Numbered from the stretch's first letter, positions 9,766 to 18,593 are shown. The stretch is DNA of 24,584 nt from Chara braunii (GCA_003427395.1 BFEA01000192.1:2084600-2109183); one strand, 5' to 3'. Program-made: numbers and translations. The notes: generated by a model from the letters alone, not told the origin.

Positions 9766-9807
<42 letters not shown>

Positions 9808-9878
9808 CGCATGTTTGCCATACCCACTCCGCTGGGCCCAAAGGATGCTCTGGTTGAAAAGCACTCCAGCTCCCATAC

Positions 9879-9909
<31 letters not shown>

Positions 9910-10075
9910 AACCGCCGATAAAGGTGATAGTGATGATGATAACGACGATGATAAAGCCGGAGATGGTGATGATGACGATGAAGATGGTGATGACGGCAGC
10001 TGATGATTACCCTTGATACTGCTGCTGCCACTACTGGCACCTGATGCTGCTGCTGATGATGATGATAATGACGCA
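9430..10075. repeat. GAT/GCT microsatellite field with higher-order repeat
   Basis: About 650 bp consist mainly of GAT units with GCT units (9768-9789) and interruptions by unique sequence. The block GACGCACCAATG.TGATGCTCATAATG occurs at 9613 and again at 9720, so at least part of the field is a ~107-bp higher-order repeat. A further related interruption (GACGCAACACCCATC) lies at 10,069. On the minus strand the field is an (ATC)n run lying just 3' of the LINE fragment. The polyHis, polyMet, polySer and polyAsp frames here are artefacts of the repeat. Confidence 0.9.
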
Positions 10076-10459
10076 ACACCCATCTCCTGTGCCCAAGGCT
10101 GATATTGATATTTGAGAAAATTGAGGTCGGGGTCCTCACAGTCTACCCGGAGTAACCAGACAGAACATGTTGAGAACCAAGCCCAGCGTCCCTTAGGAGT
10201 TGAGAATAGAAACTTTGTGCCTCTTCACCCACCCCGGACGCCAAAAATCATTGACAACCAAGTACAGAATCATACCCTTTGTCATGATGAATCAGAAGGG
10301 ACGTTCCTTTAACCTTACCCATATCACGAAGAGGGAACCAGACAAAATTCTGGTAGGGGAAAGGGGTCCGGGAAATCGGATAATGGTCTTAAAGGTATAG
10401 CAGAATCAACAGCACTCCAATAGCAATCGATATTCCTTTGGAAAGACCCTTGTGAACTC
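10076..10459 (-). other. Possible LINE 3' untranslated region
   Basis: No convincing frame exists here. The stretch lies directly after the stop of the LINE fragment on the minus strand and before the (ATC)n run, so it is where the 3' UTR would be. That assignment rests on position only. Confidence 0.35.
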
Positions 10460-10878
10460 TCATGTGCTCCTTCCCCCCCCACCTGCCCCAACCTTCCCCC
10501 CTTGGTCTCCCCCAAGCCAGCTTCGATTGAACTGTTTAATATGAAACCATATCTCATTTTGTAATGATAGATGATGAATCTTTTCTTTTACATTTTCCCA
10601 TTTAATAGACAGATCTGTTTGAATATGTAGTTTAATACTTTCAGTGAATTTTGGGCCATCGAGGCGAGCGCCATCCATTTCATAGGTACACCTTCTTAAC
10701 CAGATTGCCCAAGTGATTGCTCTTCTACCGATTGTGAACAAGTTAACTGTGAACTCATATGTTTGATCCGGGTACCAAAATTCTAGGAGGAGGGCTTTCC
10801 ATTCCCAGGGCCAGGGGATGGTAGTGCCCAATTGATTCCAAATCCTATCCCACCACCGCCAAAGCCAGACCGACCCGG
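10460..10878 (-). pseudogene. LINE ORF2 C-terminus, distal half of a split element
   Basis: On the minus strand from 10878 the frame reads SVWLWRWWDRIW, GTTIPWPWEWKALLLEFWYP, FTIGRRAITWAIWLRRC and ends in a Gly-rich tail at TGA 10460-10462. Trp-rich sequence of this kind follows the CCHC zinc motif at the end of plant-lineage L1-type ORF2 proteins. No RT or endonuclease is present here. The frame has no start of its own. Its upstream continuation is found 8.26 kb away at 19137, where the other half stops inside the zinc motif. The two halves join in frame if one CCGG is removed. I infer that this is the C-terminus of that same copy, separated by an insertion. Confidence 0.75.
10875..10878. 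repeat. Target-site duplication CCGG, left copy
   Basis: CCGG lies between LINE sequence and the left end TGTCGCAC of the 8.26-kb insertion. The matching copy is at 19137-19140. Removing one copy restores the LINE frame. Confidence 0.6.
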
Positions 10879-11552
10879 TGTCGCACTTTTTTCCAGTCGA
10901 GCCGTGTCGGGCGACCGGAAATCCAACAGGCTGTCACGCAAGATTTTGTATGTGCTTGCAATAAATAAAATAAATTAAATAATGCAAATCCCTTCCTATT
11001 GTGTGCGTCCGGCTTCGAGCGAGACCCTTCAATTGCGGTCTTTGCCGGTCCCCGGTCTTAGGAATCTTTTATTTTGATTCGGAACAACAGAGAATTATGC
11101 AATTAATAATCATAAAGTTATGGGGTGCTATGCATGCATCGATTATGTCAATCTGATTTTGAGAACTGTGATAAAACATCCACGGAGGCAATCATCAAGC
11201 AAGAATAATGCAGAAAATAAGACTGACTGACTCGAGCAAAGACATGGGCGATTGAGTGAGGGAAGAATGAGAACTCATAATAATCTCAGAAAGTACACAT
11301 AAACGAGCGTGGTCAGCACCTCTCAAGAGTCCTCACTCTTCCCCCTGGCCAGTCTCTCTCAATCTCTCTTTTCACTGATCTTCTCTGGTGTCGTGACCCA
11401 CGCCCACGTACATTCTGAGACTGAGGCTTCGTGACAAAATGCCACCTGTAGCCAGCAAGCTCTGAGCACGACCATCCAAGGCACATGACACGGTAGTTAA
11501 CCATGGAGCAAAACTCCTCCCACAATGTAGGTAGTTCGTCCACTGAAAAGAC
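10879..11552. other. Left terminal region of the insertion, no gene seen
   Basis: It holds the terminal TGTCGCAC, an internal TGTCGGGCGACCGG at 10,905, and an A/T-rich AAATAAAATAAATTAAATAA stretch near 10,960. Two minus frames at 11313-11599 overlap each other and show no protein-like pattern. Confidence 0.4.
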
Positions 11553-12023
11553 TCATCGTCGGAGGTAGGGATACTCGGTGGGCTCGGTGAGGGCCTCAAT
11601 GTTGATCACTGCCGGAGAGATGTACCTCTTTGCCAAACCAATCATTTCCAGCCAACTTGTGCTATCTGTGAGAAGAGAAGGGACTGGAGGCCTAGGGTAG
11701 TCAGCATAGAGCATCGGCCCGAAGATGCGGATCAACATAGTGCCACTCTCATCGAGCTCCCTCTCTCTCTGCTCAAGGTATTCGGTGGTTGAGATCCAGA
11801 CTGGATCGAAAAGTTCATGAGCCTCCTTGCCCTTCTTCAGATAAGGCCTCAGATCATGGATAGTGCCATCAGCAAAACTGGTCTGGACAATGAAGATTGA
11901 CAGATCTCCCTGTCTGAAACCAATGGCACTAACATACTGATAACGAAATGCCTCCTTACATGAGAGCCGATTGAGGCTGGCCAACACTGACTCACTGACC
12001 GGCGTAGACTGAACTGTGCTCAT
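11553..12023 (-). CDS. Array member C: unknown 156-residue protein
   Basis: I chose the ATG at 12021-12023; the frame is open further upstream to about 12077. The product starts MSTVQSTPVSES and ends TEYPYLRR. It has a predicted strand (GDLSIFIVQTSFADG), an acidic helix (TTEYLEQRERELDES) and a second strand (TMLIRIFGPMLY), then a Pro-rich loop and a C-terminal segment. This strand, helix, strand order resembles the frames at 12235, 13246, 15956 and 17004, but the similarity to this member is the weakest. A CAGCAATCAG-type tandem tract (12091-12190) lies directly upstream in the reading direction. No signal peptide, membrane segment or enzymatic motif is seen. It is the longest uninterrupted ATG-initiated frame of the array. 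Function unknown. Confidence 0.45.
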   Translation of the reverse strand: MSTVQSTPVSESVLASLNRLSCKEAFRYQYVSAIGFRQGDLSIFIVQTSFADGTIHDLRPYLKKGKEAHELFDPVWISTTEYLEQRERELDESGTMLIRIFGPMLYADYPRPPVPSLLTDSTSWLEMIGLAKRYISPAVINIEALTEPTEYPYLRR

Positions 12024-12090
12024 GAGTATTCTTGCCAGTACAAGCCGATCAGATCGTCCTGGAGAGCTGGTTACCAAACTGAATGCGAGA

Positions 12091-12190
12091 GACTGATTGC
12101 TGAAAACTGATTGCTGAAAAACTGATTGCTGAACTGATCACTAATAATGACTGATTGCTGATGATTAGCTGTTGATTAGATGATTGTTGG
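12091..12190. repeat. Degenerate CTGATTGCTGA tandem tract
   Basis: CTGATTGCTGA with A-rich spacers occurs four times in a row and then decays into GATGATTAGCTGTTGATTAG. On the minus strand it reads CAGCAATCAG and sits directly 5' of array member C. Similar CAATCA-rich tracts occur at 12583-12840 and 13715-13800, 5' of members B and D. Confidence 0.75.
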
Positions 12191-12234
12191 TTGTCCGGAT
12201 AAGTGAGTTGTACTTGTTCAGAGAAAAAGAACGC

Positions 12235-12507
12235 TCACTGGTGGCTGCCAACTGTCCCCCTTGCTTCCTCAACAGTACCCACAGATGTTATGGTGACACA
12301 TAGTCTGCTGTTCCTATCGTGCAGGTAGTATGTGTACTCGATCTTAGTATGGTTTCTTATGAGGGCCAGTGCGTGTTCCATCATCATAATAGTTTGCTGA
12401 TTGTACTCCTCAATTGCACTCTCCCTCCAGGACTCTGCAGTACTCTGATACAGAGAGCAGGAGGCTCTAACGGTGTTGCTGCCCTCCATATCCTTACCGA
12501 ATTCACT
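12235..12507 (-). CDS. Array member B: partial copy of the unknown domain
   Basis: The frame is open from 12507 (a TAG lies at 12508-12510) and has ATG at 12487-12489, giving 84 residues to the stop at 12235. It aligns without gaps to member D over about 53 residues. Shared positions include the CS pair, E.W.E.A, the EHA tripeptide (EHALALIRN against EHAI.MVKG) and IEY..Y, roughly one quarter identical. Predicted order is strand, long helix (SWRESAIEEYNQQTIMMMEHAL), strand (IEYTYYLHD), strand (RLCVTITSV). The N-terminal half seen in the fuller members is missing, so this is a fragment or a single exon. It lies downstream of a 12-bp array (12918-13075) and a CAATCA tract. Confidence 0.4.
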   Translation of the reverse strand, partial: SEFGKDMEGSNTVRASCSLYQSTAESWRESAIEEYNQQTIMMMEHALALIRNHTKIEYTYYLHDRNSRLCVTITSVGTVEEARGTVGSHQ

Positions 12508-12582
12508 CTACATCAGTTCACCGGACTCGAGGCGGATGAGTCTTGTGTGATCTGAGCATGAAAAGGCTATTGGGTAATTGTT

Positions 12583-12840
12583 GTGTAGGCCACTGAATAG
12601 TTGCCGACTGGCTACTAGCTGATTGTTGATGGCTGCTTATTAATAACTGATTCCTAATGATTGATGGCTGACTGCTGTTTCTTTATGCTGATTAGAGGAC
12701 CGAGTGATTGTTGACCCGAAAGTTTAGTAGCGGCTGATCAGGGAAAATTGGTGTTGCTGTCTTGAAAATTGATTGCTTATTGCTCCAGAGGCTGGTTGCT
12801 TACTGTTCCAGAAAACAGATTACCTGCTGATGAATGACTA
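12583..12840. repeat. CAATCA/TGATTG-rich degenerate tract
   Basis: Repeated CTGATTGTTGATGGCTG-like words with decayed spacing. It lies 5' of member B on the minus strand, in the same relative place as the tract at 12091-12190 for member C. Confidence 0.55.
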
Positions 12841-12917
12841 TCACGACTAGGATTGGTTGTTCGCTGATTAAACCCAAACTAAACAGTTACCAATTCCACA
12901 AATTAAACGCTACTCTG

Positions 12918-13075
12918 AGCATCGTTCAAGGTACTTGTTTTGAGTGTTATTCCAAGTACTGCCCCGAGAAACTACTCCGAGTACAGTCCCAAGTGCAGTT
13001 CAGAGTACAGTTTCGGGCACCGTCCCAGGTACAGACCTAAGAACTGTTCTGAATACCATCCAGGGTACAGTTCCG
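12918..13075. repeat. 12-bp tandem array, 13 units
   Basis: Thirteen consecutive diverged units fit the pattern AG(T/C)AC(A/T)GTTCCG, for example AGTACAGTCCCA, AGTGCAGTTCAG, AGTACAGTTTCG, GGCACCGTCCCA, GGTACAGACCTA and AGAACTGTTCTG. Eleven units are 12 bp and two are 13 bp. The same unit recurs five times at 13826-13885. Many units contain GTAC. It lies 5' of member B on the minus strand, beyond its CAATCA tract. Confidence 0.8.
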
Positions 13076-13245
13076 GATGTTGAATACCACTCTTGATATC
13101 CACTAAATGTCGTCTGATACTCTGAACCGCAGCCTGATACACTGAACCGTGAACTCTCGTGTCTTCGTACCGTGGGAGAAACTGCAGATAACTGCCGTTT
13201 AGATGTTGATAGAGCTTTGGAAACAGTAGTTTGAATACTATTAGC

Positions 13246-13611
13246 TCAAGCGAGTTTTGCCCTGGCCTGTTCCACCCTTTCTAGCAAAGAACCGGTACTG
13301 TGCATTTCGCCATTGAGCCCATAGAAATAGACCACGTACTCAATGTACACTTCACCTTTCACCATCTAAATCGCATGCTCACGTTGAACTTTTCTATGTA
13401 GTTCCATGTCTTTATATGCTTCTTCTTCCCATCCCTCCTCCTTGTCTGTGACAGAGCTACACTTTACAATTAACACTTCACTACTTTTCATGTTTTCCTC
13501 GCCGTGTTTAATCCAAAGCGTGCACAACTTGAGAATCACGTGTAACTGGCTCTTTCTGTCCTCACTCAGATTCAGAGATAGCTTGAGCTCGCTGGGACAT
13601 TTGCCAGCCCG
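13246..13611 (-). pseudogene. Array member D: unknown domain with one stop
   Basis: The frame is open from 13611 and has an ATG at 13489-13491. It reads RKSQLHVILKLCTLWIKHGE, SSEVLIVKCSSVTDKEEGWE, an acidic/basic helix up to QREHAI, then TAG (13366-13368), MVKGEVYIEYVVYFYGLNGE and a helix RVEQARAKLA, stop at 13246. The part on both sides of the TAG aligns to member B without gaps, so the stop is a lesion, an exon border, or a readthrough site. Order is strand, strand, helix, strand, as in the member at 17004. It is preceded on the minus strand by a CAATCA tract (13715-13800) and a 12-bp array (13826-13885). Product unknown. Confidence 0.45.
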
Positions 13612-13825
13612 TCATACCCCCACTTGTCTGTGGAGGGCTGTTCAAACCCAGTCTGAGCTTGATTTGTCCGAAACTGAGTCGAATTGTCCGAGAGGAGTTG
13701 CTTGAGTCCCGTTTTCCGGGCGTTGTCTGATTGTTAACTAGTTGATGAAAAATTATACAATAATAAAAAAAGGAAAGATAGGCTAACTGTTGATTGAGGG
13801 CCGAAAGTTGCTAGGTATTGGCATG

Positions 13826-13885
13826 AGCACCATTCTGAGTGTGGTCCAGAGCACTGTTCCGAGTGCTAATTTAAGCACTGATCCA
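13826..13885. repeat. 12-bp tandem array, 5 units
   Basis: AGCACCATTCTG, AGTGTGGTCCAG, AGCACTGTTCCG, AGTGCTAATTTA and AGCACTGATCCA follow one another at exactly 12 bp. The unit is the same as in the larger array 0.9 kb to the left. It lies 5' of member D on the minus strand. Confidence 0.75.
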
Positions 13886-13969
13886 AGAGCCGACTGTTTT
13901 GCTTGAAACCTGCAGGGCAATGGGCTACTAAACAATGGACAACGAACTGCCGGATGTCATTGTTGTTCT

Positions 13970-14306
13970 CTAAGTAGTACCAGTCACTCGTGAGTTCCGA
14001 TAGGAAGCTTGACCAAACACCTGATTATACACTAACAGATTCACCGCCCACTTAACAGCATCACCTTTCACTGCTCATTTGATTAGATTCGGGTGATGTT
14101 TGGTGTATTCTGCAGGAATCTCTTCTTGCTCAAGTGCCAAGTATTCCTTCTTTTCTTTTGCTTTCAAGGTGATGCAGCATAGTCCGCCTCATCATCCCTT
14201 CACTAGTTCATTCTCTTTCGTGCAGGGGGCTCACCATCTGCAGAGAACTTTACTATCCACCATGTGCTTCCCCTTCTCTCGTCTTCCTCATCAGTTGCCC
14301 CGTCCC
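13970..14306 (-). pseudogene. Array member E: decayed copy of the unknown domain
   Basis: The first part reads DEEDERRGSTWWIVKFSADG (compare SSEVLIVKCSS in member D) and soon meets stops. After a frame change it continues KEKKEYLALEQEEIPAEY, HHPNLIK, TGA, AVKGDAVKWAVNLLVYNQVFG and stops at 13970-13972. The segment after the TGA matches MVKGEVYIEYVVYFYGLNG of member D, and the stop occupies the same alignment position as the TAG there. At least one frameshift and several stops make this copy a relic. Confidence 0.35.
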
Positions 14307-15491
14307 TAGTTATTCATTCAAGAGAGAAAGTCATGCAGTCGTTGCACCGGGCATAGGAGCAGAACGACTAAAATTCCCGCCACAGACAGCCTCTAACTCA
14401 GTTTATCGGTACAGGGCGTGAGGCTTACACATATGGCCTTGACACTGTGCCGACTATCCCAAACACAAATTCGTCATACTTTCCTTTACTATCAGCAAGG
14501 CGTTTTCTACCTCAAACATGCCCGCATGCAGACTAGGATTCTGAACACGTCCCCCTTTGCGTGACTTGAGCCTGCTTGCGCTATTAACTGTAGTCCCACT
14601 ATAGTGTGCCTCATTGGTAGTGTGTTGCTGGCAAGCCCACACAGAATGCTGAGCTAAATATTCCGTCACCTCGCAGATTAGGAGATCAGGGACTTACAAA
14701 CTAACCGCTTTCAAGCGAAAGCTTTTCCCTGCCGAAGGGCTTGGTGAAGCCGCCCACCACCAGGTCTAAAACCCTATACAGCAAGGTTTGGATTGCTCTC
14801 GGCGAAGGCCTGTTTTGTCTCCCTCCCCATACATATGACTGCACAGATAAGGGCCCGCACTTCAGCAAATCATGAATTCAATTAGCCCTCGTTCCACGCA
14901 CGATCTAGCATTAGCTAGTAATGATTATTTGTGCAATAGACTCTGACAGTCATCATACAATACATCTAGACCCAAGCAAGTGCACACACAGCCCAAGGCC
15001 AAGGGCACAATTCTTCGACACAGTCGATCATGGTATTATGTATAGTATCATCCACATAAAGTGACCATATGCTCGGCCGAACCAACCAACCGGATAAGTA
15101 TGTAGGGAGATGCAGAAGCAATGCCAGCGGAAACCTCTCTCGCACGGATATCGCAACGGCGAATTACACTCAGACGCTACACAGTTCCTTCTGTGACTTA
15201 AACTCGAGCGATGCCCGAGCCCGAGTCATCTGAGAATACTGCTTAGCATCGAGCGGGTTATAAAACTCGTCTCAGAATACTTCCAAAAGCTACTACCAAT
15301 GGGTCATACCCGAGTAGTCTTCAGACAACTCCCCAAGAATATAACAAAGTGACACAACTACTCGCCTCGCGAGTACGACGTTCTCCGTCTTCAGGCTTCC
15401 CTCTAAATTATCTCAATATATCATAGCGATTTATAGGATTTTATTACATCTCTACTTATGACTTGAAGCCCTATTCACAGGGGAAATTGAC
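14307..15491. other. Unassigned spacer inside the insertion
   Basis: No convincing gene. A minus frame at 14454-14669 contains ENALLIVKESMTN, which faintly resembles the strand of the array members (SSEVLIVKCSSVT) but lacks the rest of the domain. A TATAAAA match lies near 15,260. Confidence 0.35.
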
Positions 15492-15835
15492 TTACCCAAG
15501 CTCAGTTGACTGCCCCACGGAGTGTTTACATGATATGAACTGTCTCAACACCACGAGTGCACTCGTTTTCTTAATCACTTGCCGATTGACCATTATGCAG
15601 GTAGATTAACTAAGTTGGAGCTGACTGCTAGTCTCCATCGAGTAGGTACTTCGCCAGCAGATAGGCGACTTTCCTCAGAACTATCTTTCTCTTATTCATC
15701 AACTGACTCAATCTGAGCGATTACGAGAAGTAGATCATAAGTCCCTCGGGCAGAGTCATGGCAGGGCAAGTCCTTGAGTCGCGTGGTTGTCCAGGAAAGA
15801 GAATACTCCCTTTTTGGGCAAGACTTACAGAAATC
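15492..15835 (-). pseudogene. Array member G: decayed copy of the unknown domain
   Basis: From about 15835 the minus strand reads SCPKREYSLSWTTTRLKDLP, then GTYDLLLVIAQIESVDE and TAA (15692-15694). The segment GTYDLLLVIAQIESVDE resembles the strand of member D. After a phase change 15,596-15,492 reads IMVNRQVIKKTSALVVL and FISCKHSVGQSTELG before a stop, resembling the part of member D that follows its TAG. The helix between the strands is disrupted. The assignment rests on short, weak matches in the right order and spacing. Confidence 0.3.
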
Positions 15836-15955
15836 GGAACCAAAAAAAAGACGAAAATAAGTCCTATCAAGATTTCTTACGAGGGCAACAACTAGGATTT
15901 TATTGAGGTTCGGTAAAACATAATCGTCAACTAGCTATTTTCTTAAACGGTGTGA

Positions 15956-16171
15956 CTTATTGACGCTCAAGCATACTTTGCTGTCACTCAGTTTGGTCCT
16001 TTCGGTCTCATCACCATTACTCCCATCAAAGGTGACTGGCCTTTGCGTGTCAAGCTCGAGCTCACATCCTCAGCCTATCAAATGGCAGATCTCATCAGGC
16101 CTGCACTGGTCACCGAGCTAGCTAATCAACAACCAATGCTCATCCCTCTCATCTTTCAGAACGAAACTTGA
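15956..16171 (+). CDS. Array member Q: exon-like frame, opposite strand
   Basis: A 71-codon stop-free frame runs from a TGA at 15953 to TGA 16169-16171. It contains AYFAVTQFGPFGLITITPIK, DWPLRVKLELTSS, YQMADLIRPALVTELANQQ and PMLIPLIFQNET. The only ATG is at 16082, leaving 29 residues, so it is more likely an exon or a fragment than a complete gene. Order is strand, strand, helix, strand. LITITPIKGDWPLRVKLEL aligns with WITVILNYDGGDELVLKINV of the member at 17004, and the last strand with ITVAYHETE. It points away from the other members. Protein-like composition is good; the family is unknown to me. Confidence 0.4.
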   Translation, partial: LIDAQAYFAVTQFGPFGLITITPIKGDWPLRVKLELTSSAYQMADLIRPALVTELANQQPMLIPLIFQNET

Positions 16172-17003
16172 TATAGCCTCTCCTCCCGTTCGTAATGGTG
16201 AGCAGCCTGTACGTTCCTTCTCAACTTATTCGAACTTCAAGAAGTGAAGAGCAGATGGGTGTCACGTGGAAACTGAATCAAGATCCATATTGCGAAAAGG
16301 TGTTGACGTCAGCAGCGGACTCGCGCGCAGACCTTCTCATGTCAACCGTCTCTCTTCACTCACGTGCGTCACGCGTTCACGTGAGAGCCATCCTCTCGCA
16401 TGTCTTCCTTCTCTGTCCAGCATGCAGGAGGTGATCAGCACACCGTTATACCGGTCACGTTTTACCTTTGCAGATTGCGCGCGCAGCCGCCCTGAGATGA
16501 AAGTTCTCCTATCCGGGCACAGACCAAAGTAGACAAGGAGTGGAGTTACCTCCAACGCTACCCACTTACATCGAATGTAGCTCCCTCGTACTCAAGAAAA
16601 TCAGCTCTCCCTCTCGTCCTTCGTGGCAATACAGCATTGTCAGCTGGCCGCGGTGACCTCACCATCTTCTCACACGGCCTCTGGCTTTGCTACGTGCAGC
16701 CCGTGCTCGCACATAGCCACCTCTCTACTCAATCACCGCGCTTGTTCCCTCCGACTCGCAAACATGTCCCCTCTCTGTCGTTTTTCACACACACTGCAGT
16801 CCACTTGGCGTCACTCACACCCCGCAAAACTCTCTCTCTCTTCGTTGACCGTCCTCTTGCCCTTTTCCAGGCCGCGCCACGTGTTAGATGAGAGTCCGAG
16901 CATACCGCGTACCACTGTTCTTGCCCCTCTCTTTCGAGTTCCGTCCTGTTCCCGCGTGCGCTGTCTCTCTCATCGTTGACCTCTTCACCGCGCATGTGCT
17001 CTC
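16172..17003. other. Unassigned spacer inside the insertion
   Basis: C/T-rich on the + strand. The overlapping frames (16195-16434 and 16623-16979 on +, 16729-16995 on -) show biased, low-complexity composition and no domain pattern. I see no supported gene. Confidence 0.4.
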
Positions 17004-17663
17004 TCAGACCTGCCTTTTCCCCTTGCTCGACCTATCACCTGTCCCGCGACCCCAGGGCGTCAGTTGTCGCGAGCTTGCCTCGGGTCCCTTTTCCACCGGT
17101 TCCGCGGCTCGGTGGTGCTTTTGGATCTCCTCTGGTTTGTTCCAGGACCTGAGATCCGTCTCTCGGTCGGCGTCGCTCATCTCACTCTCCCCTCCCGAGT
17201 CTCTGTCCTGGTGGATCTGCTCCATGTCTGCCGTGTCCATCGAGGTCTCAGTTTCGTGATAGGCCACAGTTATCCGTAGCCTTGCCGTCACTCCGTCCCT
17301 TCTACAGCGTCTCTTAGCTCGGTCTCTCGCCTCCGAAATCGCGTCCTGCAACTTTGGGTTAGTCCGCATCTCCCCCTCTCTTGCTCCCTCCACGTTGATC
17401 TTCAGTACCAACTCATCTCCACCGTCATAGTTGAGTATGACGGTGATCCAGGGCCCTTCCCCGGACACTGGTTTCCAACGGGCCTGGTGGTACCAGTACC
17501 CGGGCCTGTACCCATGCAGCGCCATAGCCAATAGCCAGCGCCTGCCCAGTAAACAGCGCAGCGTAAAGTCACCAGCTTCCAATAGCACACCCTTCTACAC
17601 CGGAGCCTGCGGTACAGACTGCGTGCTACCAGGCGGCTGGCTGCCGACGATATCCCGACTCAT
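17004..17663 (-). CDS. Array member H: fullest copy of the unknown protein
   Basis: From ATG 17661-17663 the frame gives 22 residues (MSRDIVGSQPPGSTQSVPQA plus PV), a TAG (17595-17597), then 196 or so open codons to the stop at 17004. The core has a Trp/Tyr-rich strand region (RPGYWYHQARWKPVSGEGPW), strands WITVILNYDG and DELVLKINVEG, a basic helix (KLQDAISEARDRAKRRCRR) and a strand TARLRITVAYHETE. A long charged, probably disordered tail (DMEQIHQDRDSGG... KGKRQV) follows. No in-frame ATG follows the TAG until well into the core, so the TAG is a mutation, is removed by splicing, or is read through. A CCCTATAAG match lies some 20 bp before the ATG. Its core is the reference for the other members. 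Function unknown. Confidence 0.5.
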
Positions 17664-18215
17664 CCTCTCTTATAGGGCTTCCCTCTCTGCGTTCTGAATG
17701 AAGGACTCAGATTAGTCCTTTTTCAGACTTACCACATTTCAAGAATTTTAAAGCAACAGACTAATAATTAAACTTTTCCTTATCTCTATTTTTGGGGATA
17801 ATATTCAATCCAAAAAAAGACATCGGTTGATCGTGAACTGATACTGACACCTGTCCGTCCTAGACCCTAGCGATACGACTGCAGACCCGGCATGGCGGTC
17901 CGATAACGGAATACTAAGGGTCACATTTCCCCCCTTTAAACAGCAACACAGGCTATCCCTCGTCGGGTGGCCGTGTCCGATGGCAAGGAGGGGGCTTATG
18001 ACCTCCTATAAGGGGGTGATGGGCTCTCTACCGATGCGGCCGCGGGTCGCCCCTCTTTTGGGGCCCAACTGCGCGGCACAGTCTACGCTCATTCTCAGAT
18101 GGTATAAACGGGCCAACCCAGACTACAGCTCCGAATTCAGACCGTTGGCTTTCCCGCGAAATGACAAAAAGGAAAAGGGAAAGGAAAGTGGCACATGAAA
18201 ACTGGTAAGACAATA

Positions 18216-18243
18216 ATGATAATAATAATAATAATAATAATAA
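18216..18243. repeat. (AAT)n microsatellite
   Basis: About nine AAT units inside the right part of the insertion. Confidence 0.9.
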
Positions 18244-18593
18244 ATGCGGAAAGAAAGGGCGACGCTTCGGGTTTCTTTCGTGCCACAGCTTCGCCCGAAT
18301 ATCGGTACAAGTCCACGCACAAGCCCAAAACCCGATTTTCATCCTTACCCCCCTTTCTTTCTTTTTCACGTTTTTCCCTTTTCAGACCTCACTATATCTA
18401 CCCTCCAATCCAGCTACCGGGGTCCTACCGCGCGGAGCCTAGACGCGCAGACCCAGTACAGGTGACACGAAAGGTTGGGCCTGCTTAGGCCACAATACCA
18501 CCACCCGAACTCGACNCCCGAGCCGTTAGTNCCTCTACGAAAGGACAGACCGAGAAGAGAGGAACCACGTCAGGTATNAGCTGATGGAAATGT

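Noticed and set aside
13040-13050. AGAACTGTTCT, resembling a steroid-receptor half-site palindrome
   Set aside because: It is simply one drifted unit of the 12-bp array and lacks the 3-bp spacing; such receptors are not known in plant-lineage organisms.
12918-13885. Regular short repeats considered as a CRISPR array
   Set aside because: Units are 12 bp, adjacent and degenerate with no spacers, in a eukaryotic context.
14454-14669. Minus frame containing ENALLIVKESMTN as another array member
   Set aside because: Only one short strand-like segment resembles the family; helix and final strand are not found.
16195-16434. 79-residue + frame downstream of member Q
   Set aside because: It overlaps other frames of equal length in biased C/T-rich sequence and lacks the domain pattern of the array.
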